A DNA stretch of 64,000 bases from Nostoc piscinale CENA21 (lineage in GTDB: Bacteria; Cyanobacteriota; Cyanobacteriia; Cyanobacteriales; Nostocaceae), in NCBI RefSeq assembly GCF_001298445.1, contig NZ_CP012036.1:5301690-5365689 (forward strand). Reading direction: 5' to 3'. The stretch's first letter is position 1. The number at the start of each line of letters is the position of its first letter. Below are positions 26,191 through 36,045 of the stretch, piece by piece. Below the pieces are notes generated by a model. The model was not told where the DNA came from and searched no databases. It saw only the letters and a program-made list of their open reading frames with translations. Made by a program: the position numbers and the translations under genes.

Positions 26191-26932
26191 AGCACCGCAT
26201 TTATTTAGCAAATAAACAGTAAGGGAAATGCCTTTAAACAAGCTAAGATTACAAAATTTCACAGCAAGTAACTAGCTATATGCACAAGTAAAGGCCTTGG
26301 TCGTCATACAGCACTGCTACTACTATGAAATTTTGAACAATCAAGCAGTATTTAAATCGGCAAAATTGTTTTTTAGTTATTTTGATTTGGTATTATCTGT
26401 AGCTAATCAAAAACTACATAGAGACAAAATATAAAATAATTTACTTAATTTCAAACCGAGATTGTACTTAATTTGTTTACCTGGAGATAAAGTTTGTTTC
26501 TGATGATTTTTTTACCTAAATAAACTGTGTATTTCCAGTATAGTTACGGTATACAACCAAATAATTAATACAATTTTTACAAATATTTAGTGGACATAAG
26601 TTAAAGGTAGGGAATTAGGAGTAGTGAGTGGGGAGTAGGGAAGCCAATACGGCGTATGGTTTACTGACTTGAGTCGAGTGGCGTGTGTATGTAAAACCCT
26701 TACACCCCTATACCTTTACCCCCATACACCCATCTCAACCGACAATCTTTGTACGTAAGTCCTGAAAAGTAATAAAAAAAGGGCGAAAAGCCCTTTAATT
26801 GTGAAATATGTTGCCATTTAGGTCAATTTAGCTCAAAATCCACCTGTCCATTTCCTAAAGACTGATATGAAATTGGGTGATGCAGCCTAATGGCTTTAAA
26901 TTGTGATCTTAAATGCCAGCAACGTGCTGAGT
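26191..26932. other. Intergenic region between sigF and psbO, with STRR sequence and terminator
   Basis: About 740 nt with no gene. It contains a C-rich repeat (cttacacccctataccttta, around 26698-26735) related to the elements near 8085 and 9180, the psbO terminator, and presumably the sigF promoter. The rest is AT-rich and featureless to my eye. Confidence 0.5.
26771..26800 (-). terminator. Rho-independent terminator of psbO
   Basis: On the minus strand AAAGGGC, loop TTTTC, GCCCTTT is followed by a run of T. It lies about 130 nt after the psbO stop. Confidence 0.8.
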
Positions 26933-27766
26933 TTAAGAACGAGTTGGTTCAACTCTGGCATAGAATAAACCGCGAATCTTCACTTCCTTGGGTTCACCGG
27001 CTCCTAAGTCAGTATCAGATGGTTGTTCGCTCTCAAAAGTACCTGCAATTTCACCGCTAGAACTATCTACTTTAGCTACTTGCAGAGAAATCTTGCCTTT
27101 GAGAATATCAGCACGCTTCACATTTGCACGGGTGAGTTCTTCGTCATCTGCTTGAGCAGGAAGAGCCACAGCATTATCATAGCCAGTCACAATACCGCGA
27201 CCTTTGGGGTCTAGGAAGGCAGCACCACGGTAAGAAGGCACTTTAAATTCACCTTCAAAGTCTGTAGAAGTATTGATGCTGGTCAAACTAGGTTGTGTTT
27301 GAGCCACTAAGTTTTTAATGGTGAAGAGGAAAGGTACTCGCTCACCACCAGGAAGTTGAACTGTGATCGCTTGGAAGTCTAAACCATCTTCTTCAACAAA
27401 AGTCAAGCTACCATCTGAGTTGAACTTCAGTGGCCCTTGTACTTGGTCAATGGTAGAAGTGTATCTGGTTAACAATTTGCCAGTTACAAATTCAGCTACC
27501 TGGCGTTTATTAGCTGGTTCTTCTTTGACAAAGAAATTAGTAGGTTCCAAGCACAGTTCTTTAATGGCGTAAGACTGGCTACTGTCAAGGGGAATGGAGC
27601 CACGGCTGGTTTCTGTCAATTGAGGACATTTGTTAGCCAACCCTGTTCCACGAATTTGTTCATAGGTGAGTACTTCTCTAACACTAGCCTCTGGAGCATC
27701 ACTGCAAGCAGTTAATAGCCCCAGGCATAAAGCCAAGAATGCAACAATTAAAGCGCGATACCTCAT
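26933..27766 (-). CDS. psbO: Photosystem II manganese-stabilising protein
   Basis: From ATG 27766, which has an upstream GAGGTTGACC ribosome site, the protein has 277 residues; six earlier codons are open but lack such a site. The N-terminus is a signal (MRYRALIVAFLALCLGLLTACSDA) for transport to the thylakoid lumen. The mature part starts near EASVREVLTYEQIRGTGLANKCPQL. The two conserved Cys (ANKCPQL and IKELCLEP) form the structural disulfide. PsbO binds the lumenal face of photosystem II and protects the Mn4CaO5 cluster. The LLTAC motif would also fit a lipobox, though PsbO is not usually regarded as lipidated. It is a single gene with its own terminator. Confidence 0.97.
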   Translation of the reverse strand: MRYRALIVAFLALCLGLLTACSDAPEASVREVLTYEQIRGTGLANKCPQLTETSRGSIPLDSSQSYAIKELCLEPTNFFVKEEPANKRQVAEFVTGKLLTRYTSTIDQVQGPLKFNSDGSLTFVEEDGLDFQAITVQLPGGERVPFLFTIKNLVAQTQPSLTSINTSTDFEGEFKVPSYRGAAFLDPKGRGIVTGYDNAVALPAQADDEELTRANVKRADILKGKISLQVAKVDSSSGEIAGTFESEQPSDTDLGAGEPKEVKIRGLFYARVEPTRS

Positions 27767-28385
27767 GGTCAACCTCAATGTCAAAAATTAATATCTAAGT
27801 TGTAAAACTGCACGAAGTTTTGATCTCTGACGAAAAGCAGTCCTCATTGACAGCAAGCTGTTCCCGAAAGTTAGGCTTTGCTGCATCAATGACGCTTTTA
27901 ACATCGCTCCGACCTCGCACCTTGCAACTACCATAGGCATTTGCAAGGTGTTTTGAAGCCGTTCTGTATGATGTATGTATTGTCACTACATACAGCCCAT
28001 TGCTTTATAGGGAAATCAGCCAGATCATACGATTTTTTTTTAACTCAAAATCAAAGCACTCTAGTTTAAAGTAAGAAGTCTTTGATCCTATCTAGCTTCT
28101 TGAGAGGCTGTAATCAAAGCCACCACTCTCTTTTGCAAGGAATTGCGATGTTCTGCGATTTGTGTTGAGTAAGCAAAATTAGTTTAGGACTGAGGCAGCA
28201 AGATTGTTTGTTGAGATTGGGTGTAAGGAGTTCAACTGAAAATGATTCATCAGCCACTCCTAGAAGCTTGCAGAAGGCGTATCTTTGTGACTGTGAGGAT
28301 TATGTATAGGTAAGAGGCGATCGCGCCTGAAAGCCGACAATCTTCGGTAAATTTGAGTAGACCTAATTTTGACAGAGAGAGTTGC
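27767..28385. other. Intergenic region upstream of psbO and of the 104-residue gene
   Basis: About 620 nt. It holds the psbO promoter region on the minus strand and, at its right end, the leader of the next plus-strand gene with a HIP1 site. No open frame in it looks like a gene. Confidence 0.5.
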
Positions 28386-28700
28386 ATGAGCAACAAAAGT
28401 TTTGAATCAATAGATTTTGTCGAGCAGTTGGAGAAGATTGCCACAGCAGTACATGATGTAGCGAGAGATTGCCAAGGAAATCCATTGGCTTTGCTGACCT
28501 TGCTGCGGCAGTTGGAATATTTACATCGATCAATTCGGGATGGTGCTTTTCAGGATAGTCTACCCGATAATCGCCAGCAACTTTACTCACTGCTGAAAGA
28601 TATTGAGTCTGAAGGTGGCTGGCCTTACATTGAAAGAATGAGACTGCATACTTTTTTAGTAAATTTGCAACCAGAGGTGATGGCAGAAAACGACGATTAA
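28386..28700 (+). CDS. Conserved cyanobacterial protein of unknown function
   Basis: The 104-residue product begins at ATG 28386 (MSNKSFESIDFVEQLEKIATAVHDVARDCQGN); eleven upstream open codons lack family character. A gagaga purine stretch precedes the start. It is helical, with LLTLLRQLEYLHRSIRDGAFQDSLPDNRQQLYSLLKDIE, and has no membrane segment. The stop lies 26 nt from the stop of the convergent WD40 gene. No function recognised. Confidence 0.7.
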   Translation: MSNKSFESIDFVEQLEKIATAVHDVARDCQGNPLALLTLLRQLEYLHRSIRDGAFQDSLPDNRQQLYSLLKDIESEGGWPYIERMRLHTFLVNLQPEVMAENDD

Positions 28701-28726
28701 AAAACTTGAGGAGCGATCGCACTGAC

Positions 28727-31705
28727 TTACCTCAAGGGAAATTTTGATTGACTGCGATTAATTCCATCACACAAAAAGCGATCGCCCCCCTCGACATTGT
28801 AGTTGTGGTTGAGGTAATTCTCGGCCCAGTTACAACCACGCAGCAGTAAGTCTTCCAAATGCAAATTCCATAAAATAATTGTGTTGTCATCGCTTGCCGA
28901 TGCTAATGTCTGGCCATCGGGGCTAAAACTCACGCTTAGAACTGGGGCGCGATGGCCAGTCAAGGTTTTAATTAACTTGCCATCACGACTCCACAATTTG
29001 ACTGTACTATCCCAACTAGCAGCAGCCAATAATTCACCATTCGGACTGAATGTCACGGAATTCACACTATCGCTGTAGCCCTTTAACAGAGTTTTTAACA
29101 AAGTGCCATCACGTCGCCATAATCTCACGGTGTTATCCCAACTAGCAGAAGCAATCAATTGGTCAGTAGGGCTGAAGCTGACACCCAATACCCAACTGTC
29201 ATGGGGTGAAAATGTTTTGATCAAGGTACCATCGCGCCGCCAGAGTTTGACGGTTTGATCATCACTAGCGGAGGCCAGTAACTGGCTATCAGGACTAAAA
29301 TTAACGGCATTAACCCAACCTTGGTGTCCGACCAAGGTTGTGATTAATTGACCATCACGACTCCAAAGTTTAATTGTTTTATCTTTACTCGCTGATGCTA
29401 ATATCTGGCCATCAGGGCTAAAACTCACACCCATGACGCTATCTGTATGTCCTTGTAAAGTCTTGAGTAAAGTGCCATCGCGCCGCCAGAGTTTGACTGT
29501 TTTGTCATAACTACCGGATGCGATTAATTCACCGAAGGGGTCAAAACTCACACTAGGAACTTTCTCTGTATGCCCGACTAAAGTTTTGTAAAGTCTGGTG
29601 GTAGCTTCGCCATTGATAATTTCTCTTTGCCAGAGTTTAACGGTGCGATCGCGGCTACCAGAAGCCAACATCTGCCCATCAGGACTCCAAGCCACGCTCA
29701 AAACTCGATCTTGATGCCCCCGCAAAATTGGTAACGAGGGAGCATCTAAACTCCAGAGTTTGACACTTTTGTCATAACTACCTGATGCCAATATTTTGTT
29801 ATCTGGGCTAAAAGCCACACTGGCCACTGCATCACTATGACCTTTAAAGGTTTTAATTAATGCACCTGTACTACTCCAGAGGTTAACGGTATTGTCATCA
29901 CTTCCTGACGCTAACTTTAGTCCATCAATGCTAAAGCTCAAGCTCCAAATTGTACTGGTATGCTGTTCTAAATCTTTATAAGCTTGAAAGTCAAAGTTAT
30001 TATCGCTATTTTGCTGGCGCTGCCACAATTTAATGATTTTATCTCTACCTGCTGATGCAATCATTTGCCCATCCGGGCTGAAAGCCACAACAGTGACTCC
30101 ATTTTGATGTCCAGATAGTGTTTTGACGAGTGTGCCATCACGCCGCCAGATTTTTACGGTGCGATCGTCACTAGCAGAGGCAATTAATTGACCATCAGGA
30201 CTAAAGCTGACCCAATTCACCCAGCCTTTATGGCCTTTGAGAACTTTGACTAAAGTCCCATCCTTACGCCAGAGTTTGACTGTGGCATCTCGGTTGCCTG
30301 TTGCTAACAATTCGCCATCAGGGCTGTAAGTTACGCAATAAACCCAGTCTTGGTCTACTAGAGTCTTGGCTGGTTGTAAGTCAAATTCACCAGTTACGGG
30401 GTTTTTCTGCCAGATTTGCACAGTTTTATCAAGGCTGGAAGATGCTAGACTTTGCCCATCAGGACTAAAACTGACACTAGTAACTGATTCAGTATGACCT
30501 TTGAGGGTTTGTAGTAAAGTGCCATCAGGTCGCCAAAGTTTGACGGTTTGATCGCGACTACCCGATGCCAATAATTTACCATCAGAACTAAAAGCGATAC
30601 CCCAAACAATATCAGTGTGTCCTTCCAAACGATTTAATTCGGAAACGCCATAAACTGCCTGTTGTAAAGCAGTTACTACACGCATTCGAGTTTCTGGTAA
30701 CACCTCGTTGGCTTGTTTGAGCTTTCTCCAGGCGCGTAACCCTTCTAGGAGGGCATCAAACTCTTTATTAGAGGCGAATAAAGCTTCACTTGTGGCCGCG
30801 ATCGCGCTAATTTTCAAATTAGTTTCACTACGTTCTGCCCGAATTGTTTGACGAATAGCGGCTCTTTTTTGCAGGTCAGCTTGCCACCATAAAGCTGCAA
30901 TCGTTCCACCCATAAGTGCCAAAATCACACCTGCTATCCTTGCTTCCCGCAACCGCCGTTGCAAAATCAAATTCAGATGTTCTTGGGAAAGCTTTTGGGC
31001 GACTTCAGCACGTTTTTTTTCGGATTTGACTTTTTCTAGTTCTGCAACTATGCCATAGCTATTGCGTTGGCGAATTGGTTCTACTAAATAATCATGAACT
31101 AATTGATAGCGATCGCCCAACTCTTCACGCAAGCGCAATATCAACCCTGAGCCTACCAAAATTTCCAGAATTAGCTCCCAGTTTGATGGGGTTCCTGATG
31201 TGGGATAAATATGTGAGCCTAACGCAATGGCTAAATCAGATTTGGTCTTGAGAGGACGAAAACCTTTTTCATCAGTTAGCTCAAATAATAATTGCCAACT
31301 CAACTCTTCATTTTCTTGGCCACAATCTTTAATAACTTCTTCCAGCCACCGCTCTACTAGCTTGGCAGAACCACCACAAATTTTGTATTGTTCTAGTGTC
31401 GTAATATTTTCTGCTTGTAACTGTACTCCAACAATTTGCAGTTCAATCGGATTGACTTCTTTGACTTCCCCGGCTAAATCTTGGACTAGTTGATGAATTA
31501 AGTCATCACTCATTTCATAGTGAGAACGTTTGATAAAACTATAAATAATGCCTGTCGTATTTTCTATAGAAAACTTTCCTAGATAATAACGAATATCTTT
31601 ATCCAAAATATTTTTATTAATTACGCCTAAATCATATAAATTATCTGTATTTTCTTTGCCTAAACGCTCAAACTCTAATAAATAATGCAAATAATCCTCA
31701 CGCAA
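28727..31705 (-). CDS. STAND NTPase C-terminal part with 14 WD40 repeats (second half of a frameshifted gene)
   Basis: This 992-residue frame continues the STAND protein encoded upstream; the two join exactly if one base is removed from a run of eight (31748-31755), giving YNFFSACLNIPYVKIIISLREDY. Residues 1-210 are the helical end of the NTPase module. A single transmembrane-like helix (AGVILALMGGTIAALWW) and a coiled segment follow. Then come 14 WD40 repeats, such as GHTESVTSVSFSPDGQSLASSSLDKTVQIW, enough for two seven-bladed propellers. The repeats would bind partners or sense a ligand, and the NTPase would oligomerise on activation, as in other STAND proteins. The apparent start codon is inside the gene and not a real start. 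Confidence 0.85.
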   Translation of the reverse strand: MREDYLHYLLEFERLGKENTDNLYDLGVINKNILDKDIRYYLGKFSIENTTGIIYSFIKRSHYEMSDDLIHQLVQDLAGEVKEVNPIELQIVGVQLQAENITTLEQYKICGGSAKLVERWLEEVIKDCGQENEELSWQLLFELTDEKGFRPLKTKSDLAIALGSHIYPTSGTPSNWELILEILVGSGLILRLREELGDRYQLVHDYLVEPIRQRNSYGIVAELEKVKSEKKRAEVAQKLSQEHLNLILQRRLREARIAGVILALMGGTIAALWWQADLQKRAAIRQTIRAERSETNLKISAIAATSEALFASNKEFDALLEGLRAWRKLKQANEVLPETRMRVVTALQQAVYGVSELNRLEGHTDIVWGIAFSSDGKLLASGSRDQTVKLWRPDGTLLQTLKGHTESVTSVSFSPDGQSLASSSLDKTVQIWQKNPVTGEFDLQPAKTLVDQDWVYCVTYSPDGELLATGNRDATVKLWRKDGTLVKVLKGHKGWVNWVSFSPDGQLIASASDDRTVKIWRRDGTLVKTLSGHQNGVTVVAFSPDGQMIASAGRDKIIKLWQRQQNSDNNFDFQAYKDLEQHTSTIWSLSFSIDGLKLASGSDDNTVNLWSSTGALIKTFKGHSDAVASVAFSPDNKILASGSYDKSVKLWSLDAPSLPILRGHQDRVLSVAWSPDGQMLASGSRDRTVKLWQREIINGEATTRLYKTLVGHTEKVPSVSFDPFGELIASGSYDKTVKLWRRDGTLLKTLQGHTDSVMGVSFSPDGQILASASKDKTIKLWSRDGQLITTLVGHQGWVNAVNFSPDSQLLASASDDQTVKLWRRDGTLIKTFSPHDSWVLGVSFSPTDQLIASASWDNTVRLWRRDGTLLKTLLKGYSDSVNSVTFSPNGELLAAASWDSTVKLWSRDGKLIKTLTGHRAPVLSVSFSPDGQTLASASDDNTIILWNLHLEDLLLRGCNWAENYLNHNYNVEGGDRFLCDGINRSQSKFPLR

Positions 31706-31745
31706 GGAAATAATTATTTTGACATAGGGAATATTTAAACAGGCG

Positions 31746-33752
31746 CTAAAAAAAATTATAAAACTCTAATCTTTGGTCAGCATTACTAGTAAAGAAAAAT
31801 TCTTCAAACTGGTCAAAAATAATCACAATAATATGATTACATTCAGTTGCTAGACGTAACTTTTCTAGTAAAATAGTCGAATTAAACTCTACAGCGATTG
31901 GTAATTCTGATTGTGCTAAAGCCTGATTGATACTGCGTCCTAAAGCTGTGACCCAATCTGTGTATCCTGATAAAACAATGGGTAAAGGAATCCTTTCACC
32001 AATCACTCTTGCCTTTAAAGCAGGAACTAAACCTGCTTTAATCGTTGAACTTTTACCAACTCCTGACTGTCCATGTATGATGGTCAATTTATGGTCAGCA
32101 CGAGTAATTCTTTCAATTAACCGATTCACATCTTGCAGCCTTCCTGAAGCCGCGATTTCTTGAGCAATATCTTCAGGAATAAAGGGAATTGTTTGTGTAT
32201 CTAAAACCGGGTTAATTCGATAACGTTTGGGCTGTAACTGACTTGCGCCAATAAATACACGAAAGCCATATTGATGCTCGATGTGAATTTTTTCTTGCTT
32301 GAGATTGAAGGCTTCGGCATAATCATGACGCTCAAAAAAGTAGAGCGATCGCAATTCCTCTAAAATTTCTAAATACAGCGATGGTTCATACTGTAATTCA
32401 CAAACAACCCTTGCCCATTCTAAATGACTAATAGCTTCTTCCCACTGTCCTAAATGTCTCTGTGTCCGAGCCAATAATAAAAGATACCAACTTTCTTGTT
32501 GACGAGAAACTTCTGTAGCTAATTCTCCAATTGAAAGAGCTGTATTAGCTAATTCATGAGCCATTACCCAGTTATTGCGCGATGCTGCTACCTCTGTTAA
32601 AAAACCATAACTTTGGGCAACTTTAGCGGTATTACCATAGGTTTCATGTAGCCGTAAGGCTTTTTGGGCTAATACTTCTAATTCGTCCCAATATTTTAGG
32701 CGTTGTAGCATTTCACAAGCAGGGATAATAAATTTCGCTACTAAATCTTGCCTTTGTAATTTGTCTAATAAATCTAAGCACTTCTGAAACCAGGAAAGAG
32801 CATGTTGACAATAGTTACTATTCGTAATTTGATGTAAGTCAGCCATACGGCGATAACACAAACCAAGATGAAATAAAACTATTGCCTGCCGAATCCGATA
32901 AGCAGAATTACATTCATTCTTTTCATCAACATTCTCTAATTTTGAAACAGCTTCATTATCTCTTTTCCCATCTCTCTGCCATAAACTTAAGCTTCTTTGA
33001 TAATGACCTAATGCGCTATTAATTTGGTCATTAGCATATTTATCTCGACCTAAGACAAATTCTAAACTTGCTTCTAAACCAGGCTCTAACTGCACATTAT
33101 ACAGACGTAATAAATCATTTCTAGCCGCATCAATTTCATGACGATGTTGCGATTTTGGAGCTAAATTCAAATCAGCATTAGAGAGAAATTTTTCGACCCC
33201 TGCTTCTAAAAATTTAGCAAATAGTGATTCTGTCTCTTGACGAATTAAGGCAATTAAATCTTCCTTAGCTAGCTCAAACTTAATGGTGGTAGCAGCCCAG
33301 CTTTTGAAATCAGGTGCGAGTTTCGTCAGCATTGTTGCTACTTCATCTTGTAGCCACAACACCACAGGAAAAGGAAAAGTCGCTGTATAAATATCTCTAG
33401 CTTGATTAAGACCTGTTAACAAATCTTCCAGTGCCAGAATTGATTCTAGACCAAAAACCATGACTGCCGATGGTAAAGAATCAGTAATGACAGCAGGATT
33501 ATCTAGCGATAATTTTGTGATGATTGTTGTATGTAAAGCTTTAGTTTCTGGTTGTAAATAGATTTCTTTTAAATTGATATCTTTTGTCAAAGAGCGAATA
33601 ATTTCTAGCATTTGCTCTCTTAAGTGGCTGTAATTGCATCGCACCAAAATCAGAGCAAATTGCCCTTTAGAAAGTTTGATTGAGCGAACTAATCTTTGTA
33701 GAGAATGTCGATTCTGATTCACGCTCTCTACTGTGAATGGGGATTTTGTCAT
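31746..33752 (-). CDS. STAND NTPase N-terminal part with TPR-like region (first half of a frameshifted gene)
   Basis: This 668-residue frame starts at ATG 33752 and stops early after FYNFF because of one extra base in a run of eight. The first 200 residues are a helical/alpha-beta domain without a recognised family (FALILVRCNYSHLREQMLEII ... FGLESILALEDLL). Residues about 230-500 are TPR-like helices. The P-loop is GQSGVGKSS (Lys about 567) and the Walker B region is IIVIIFDQFEEFF. With the downstream frame the whole protein would have about 1674 residues: N-terminal domain, TPR, nSTAND NTPase, membrane-like helix, 14 WD40. It lies 110 nt downstream of a P-loop ATPase gene on the same strand. 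Confidence 0.85.
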   Translation of the reverse strand: MTKSPFTVESVNQNRHSLQRLVRSIKLSKGQFALILVRCNYSHLREQMLEIIRSLTKDINLKEIYLQPETKALHTTIITKLSLDNPAVITDSLPSAVMVFGLESILALEDLLTGLNQARDIYTATFPFPVVLWLQDEVATMLTKLAPDFKSWAATTIKFELAKEDLIALIRQETESLFAKFLEAGVEKFLSNADLNLAPKSQHRHEIDAARNDLLRLYNVQLEPGLEASLEFVLGRDKYANDQINSALGHYQRSLSLWQRDGKRDNEAVSKLENVDEKNECNSAYRIRQAIVLFHLGLCYRRMADLHQITNSNYCQHALSWFQKCLDLLDKLQRQDLVAKFIIPACEMLQRLKYWDELEVLAQKALRLHETYGNTAKVAQSYGFLTEVAASRNNWVMAHELANTALSIGELATEVSRQQESWYLLLLARTQRHLGQWEEAISHLEWARVVCELQYEPSLYLEILEELRSLYFFERHDYAEAFNLKQEKIHIEHQYGFRVFIGASQLQPKRYRINPVLDTQTIPFIPEDIAQEIAASGRLQDVNRLIERITRADHKLTIIHGQSGVGKSSTIKAGLVPALKARVIGERIPLPIVLSGYTDWVTALGRSINQALAQSELPIAVEFNSTILLEKLRLATECNHIIVIIFDQFEEFFFTSNADQRLEFYNFF

Positions 33753-33861
33753 ATCTGGAATACAGCCTCAACAAAAGAAATTGCTCATTATAAATTAGTC
33801 ATTAGTCAAATTCACCTAGACTAATGACTGATACTAATAATTATTTGCTTGCTCAGTCCGA

Positions 33862-35193
33862 TTACCTTTTTTGCTGCCAAGCCAGGACTTTTTCTGTTTC
33901 TGCTAATGCTGGGCTAATCCCAAACCAACGACCCACAGGATCGCGGTATTCAAATAAATACATACTTCGCAGTAAACTTTGATATTCAGACTCACCTTTA
34001 ACGCTTTGTTGTTGCACTACTTCAAACAATAGTTCCCACTGATATTCATCAATGGCTAATAGCAAATCATCCCGGTAATCTTTAATGACGGCTTCTAAAC
34101 ATTGTGGGGAAAAAGGCGGATCTTGTCGTTGCAAACAGCTATAAAGCAAGCCTAATAAGTTACGGATATGTCCGCCACTCACCCGACATAAACGGTCGAG
34201 GGTTTCAGGATGCTCAAATAATTCTGTGATTAATGAAAGTCTTTCATTATAAGAAACTTCTGGAAATGCCCTAGCTAAGACTAACTGGCGCAGTAGCAAC
34301 ATCCCCGGTTCGTAATCACTACCATCTCTTTGCTTAACTCTCACCATTGGTAACACTTTCGGCGAAATACCTCCACCCAAGCGGTTTTTGAGTGTTTCAT
34401 ACTCATTAGAAAAAATTAACGCTAGGGGAATTGTGTAGACGACATGACATTTGAGCCGGCGTAATTGTTCACCTCGGTCGATAAAGAGATATTCTGGTTG
34501 TGTCCGCCCAGATGCTAAGGGACGCATATCGACTCGATCTAAATTATCAACAATCACAACTAGACCTTTTTGACCACGGAGTTTCAGTTGCTCAACGGCT
34601 TTTTCTAGAACCTCTTCGTTAATTGCTTGCAAAATGCTGTTAGTGCGTGGTTCTAAATATTGCCGGAGTTGATTTCGGGCTTGGGCGCTATCTTTGGTTT
34701 TAGCAGTAATTTTGGCAATCCCCAAAGATAATTCGGCTTCTCCAGAAAGTTCTATGGGGCTTTGCAGAAAATCTCCAATTTCTTTGAAGAGGTTGATGAA
34801 ATAGTGTGGTTGAACTTTGATTTTAATTGCTTCTAAACTAGCACTTACTTGACGAGCTACACTCAGTAAAATATCGCTAACATCAATATCAGCCATATCT
34901 AGGTCTTGGCTGGATTCAAAGTAAACTACGTGAAATCCTACTGCTTCTAGCTCTGCTTTGAGGCGTTGTAATTCCGTAGACTTGCCACAACCAATATGAC
35001 CGGTAAATAACTGACAGGTAGGTTCATCCGGAGAAATACGGCTGATAGTACGTTGCAATTCTTCCACAATCTTGCAGCCACGGACATCAGCGAAATCTAT
35101 ATAGTACTGCTGATCACTGCGAATGCTCATATTGAGCGCATAGCTGGGGTTACATGCTTTATAAAAGCGTGACAAATAATCTGTATTGATCAT
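33862..35193 (-). CDS. P-loop ATPase paired with the STAND-WD40 gene
   Basis: This 443-residue protein has a Walker A motif TGHIGCGKST (Lys71), a Walker B GLVVIVDNLDR (about 211-221), and a C-terminal helical part with LCRVSGGHIRNLLGLL, the sensor-2 style of AAA/STAND-like ATPases. The N-terminus (MINTDYLSRFYKACNPSYALNMSI) has no signal peptide. It precedes the STAND-WD40 gene by about 110 nt on the same strand, so the two may be cotranscribed and work together. The family resembles ATPases found beside STAND and effector proteins in multicellular bacteria; the function is unknown. Confidence 0.8.
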   Translation of the reverse strand: MINTDYLSRFYKACNPSYALNMSIRSDQQYYIDFADVRGCKIVEELQRTISRISPDEPTCQLFTGHIGCGKSTELQRLKAELEAVGFHVVYFESSQDLDMADIDVSDILLSVARQVSASLEAIKIKVQPHYFINLFKEIGDFLQSPIELSGEAELSLGIAKITAKTKDSAQARNQLRQYLEPRTNSILQAINEEVLEKAVEQLKLRGQKGLVVIVDNLDRVDMRPLASGRTQPEYLFIDRGEQLRRLKCHVVYTIPLALIFSNEYETLKNRLGGGISPKVLPMVRVKQRDGSDYEPGMLLLRQLVLARAFPEVSYNERLSLITELFEHPETLDRLCRVSGGHIRNLLGLLYSCLQRQDPPFSPQCLEAVIKDYRDDLLLAIDEYQWELLFEVVQQQSVKGESEYQSLLRSMYLFEYRDPVGRWFGISPALAETEKVLAWQQKR

Positions 35194-36045
35194 TGAGATG
35201 TAGATGCAGTTGGATATACGGTGTTGTTTGTCTATTTATATACAAATTGTCTCTAGCAAATGATAGTTATTGTCTTAACTCACTTCTGGGTTGTGAATTG
35301 TAGGTAAATAGCAGTTTGTAATTTTTTGCTACCAGTAACTATCAGAACATGACTAGAGCCACTATTGTCCCTGATACTTACAGTATATCTATCTTTTACT
35401 TGTATTATGTGTAGCTTTTGATAATCTTTAAGCTTCTAACCAACTGAATATCAACTAAATCTCTGGTTATGAAGGAAGTCAATAAATTTACTAAAAAGCA
35501 AGAATTTCCAAGTTTTTATATAACTAACAAATTGCGTAATTATGCGTAGTGTTATTTGAATACTGCCCCACCGTTTATTGCTTGTCACATTTTTTATGTT
35601 GAATATGAGCCAGAATCTAGATCGCTCTTCTTTTTAATGATGGGCGATGTTTACAAATCCAATAAAATTGCTATAATGTCGGACTCAAGATTGTGTTGTG
35701 CCGGTTGAGTTAAATGTAGATAAAAAGATTGCTTTTGCCACAAAACATCTGTGTCTACAAAATTAGCTAGATTTTTTGACACTCAGTGCGATCTACATCA
35801 CATAACAGCATAACTACTGTAAGGCAGTTATATATTTTGCATACATAGAATAATATTTTTGTCAATATTTATTCTCTAGCCAAGTTTAGGCGATCGCGGT
35901 GACGTAGTTCACCAAAATCAATTTAACTCAATGACAGCTCTGCACTGCAAAATAGAATAGGCAAAATTTCTCATAGCTAATCCCGATGATCAAGGGGTTA
36001 ATAAATATAGCCAAAAATTGAGGATGTAATCCACACGAGGTGAGA
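35194..36045. other. Intergenic region between the ATPase gene and ftsQ
   Basis: About 850 nt between divergent genes, AT-rich, with one HIP1 site near 35890. It must contain both promoters. I see no gene, repeat array or strong hairpin. Confidence 0.5.

Noticed and set aside
27795..27986. 63-codon open frame upstream of psbO
   Set aside because: No ribosome site and no family character; it lies in the psbO promoter region.
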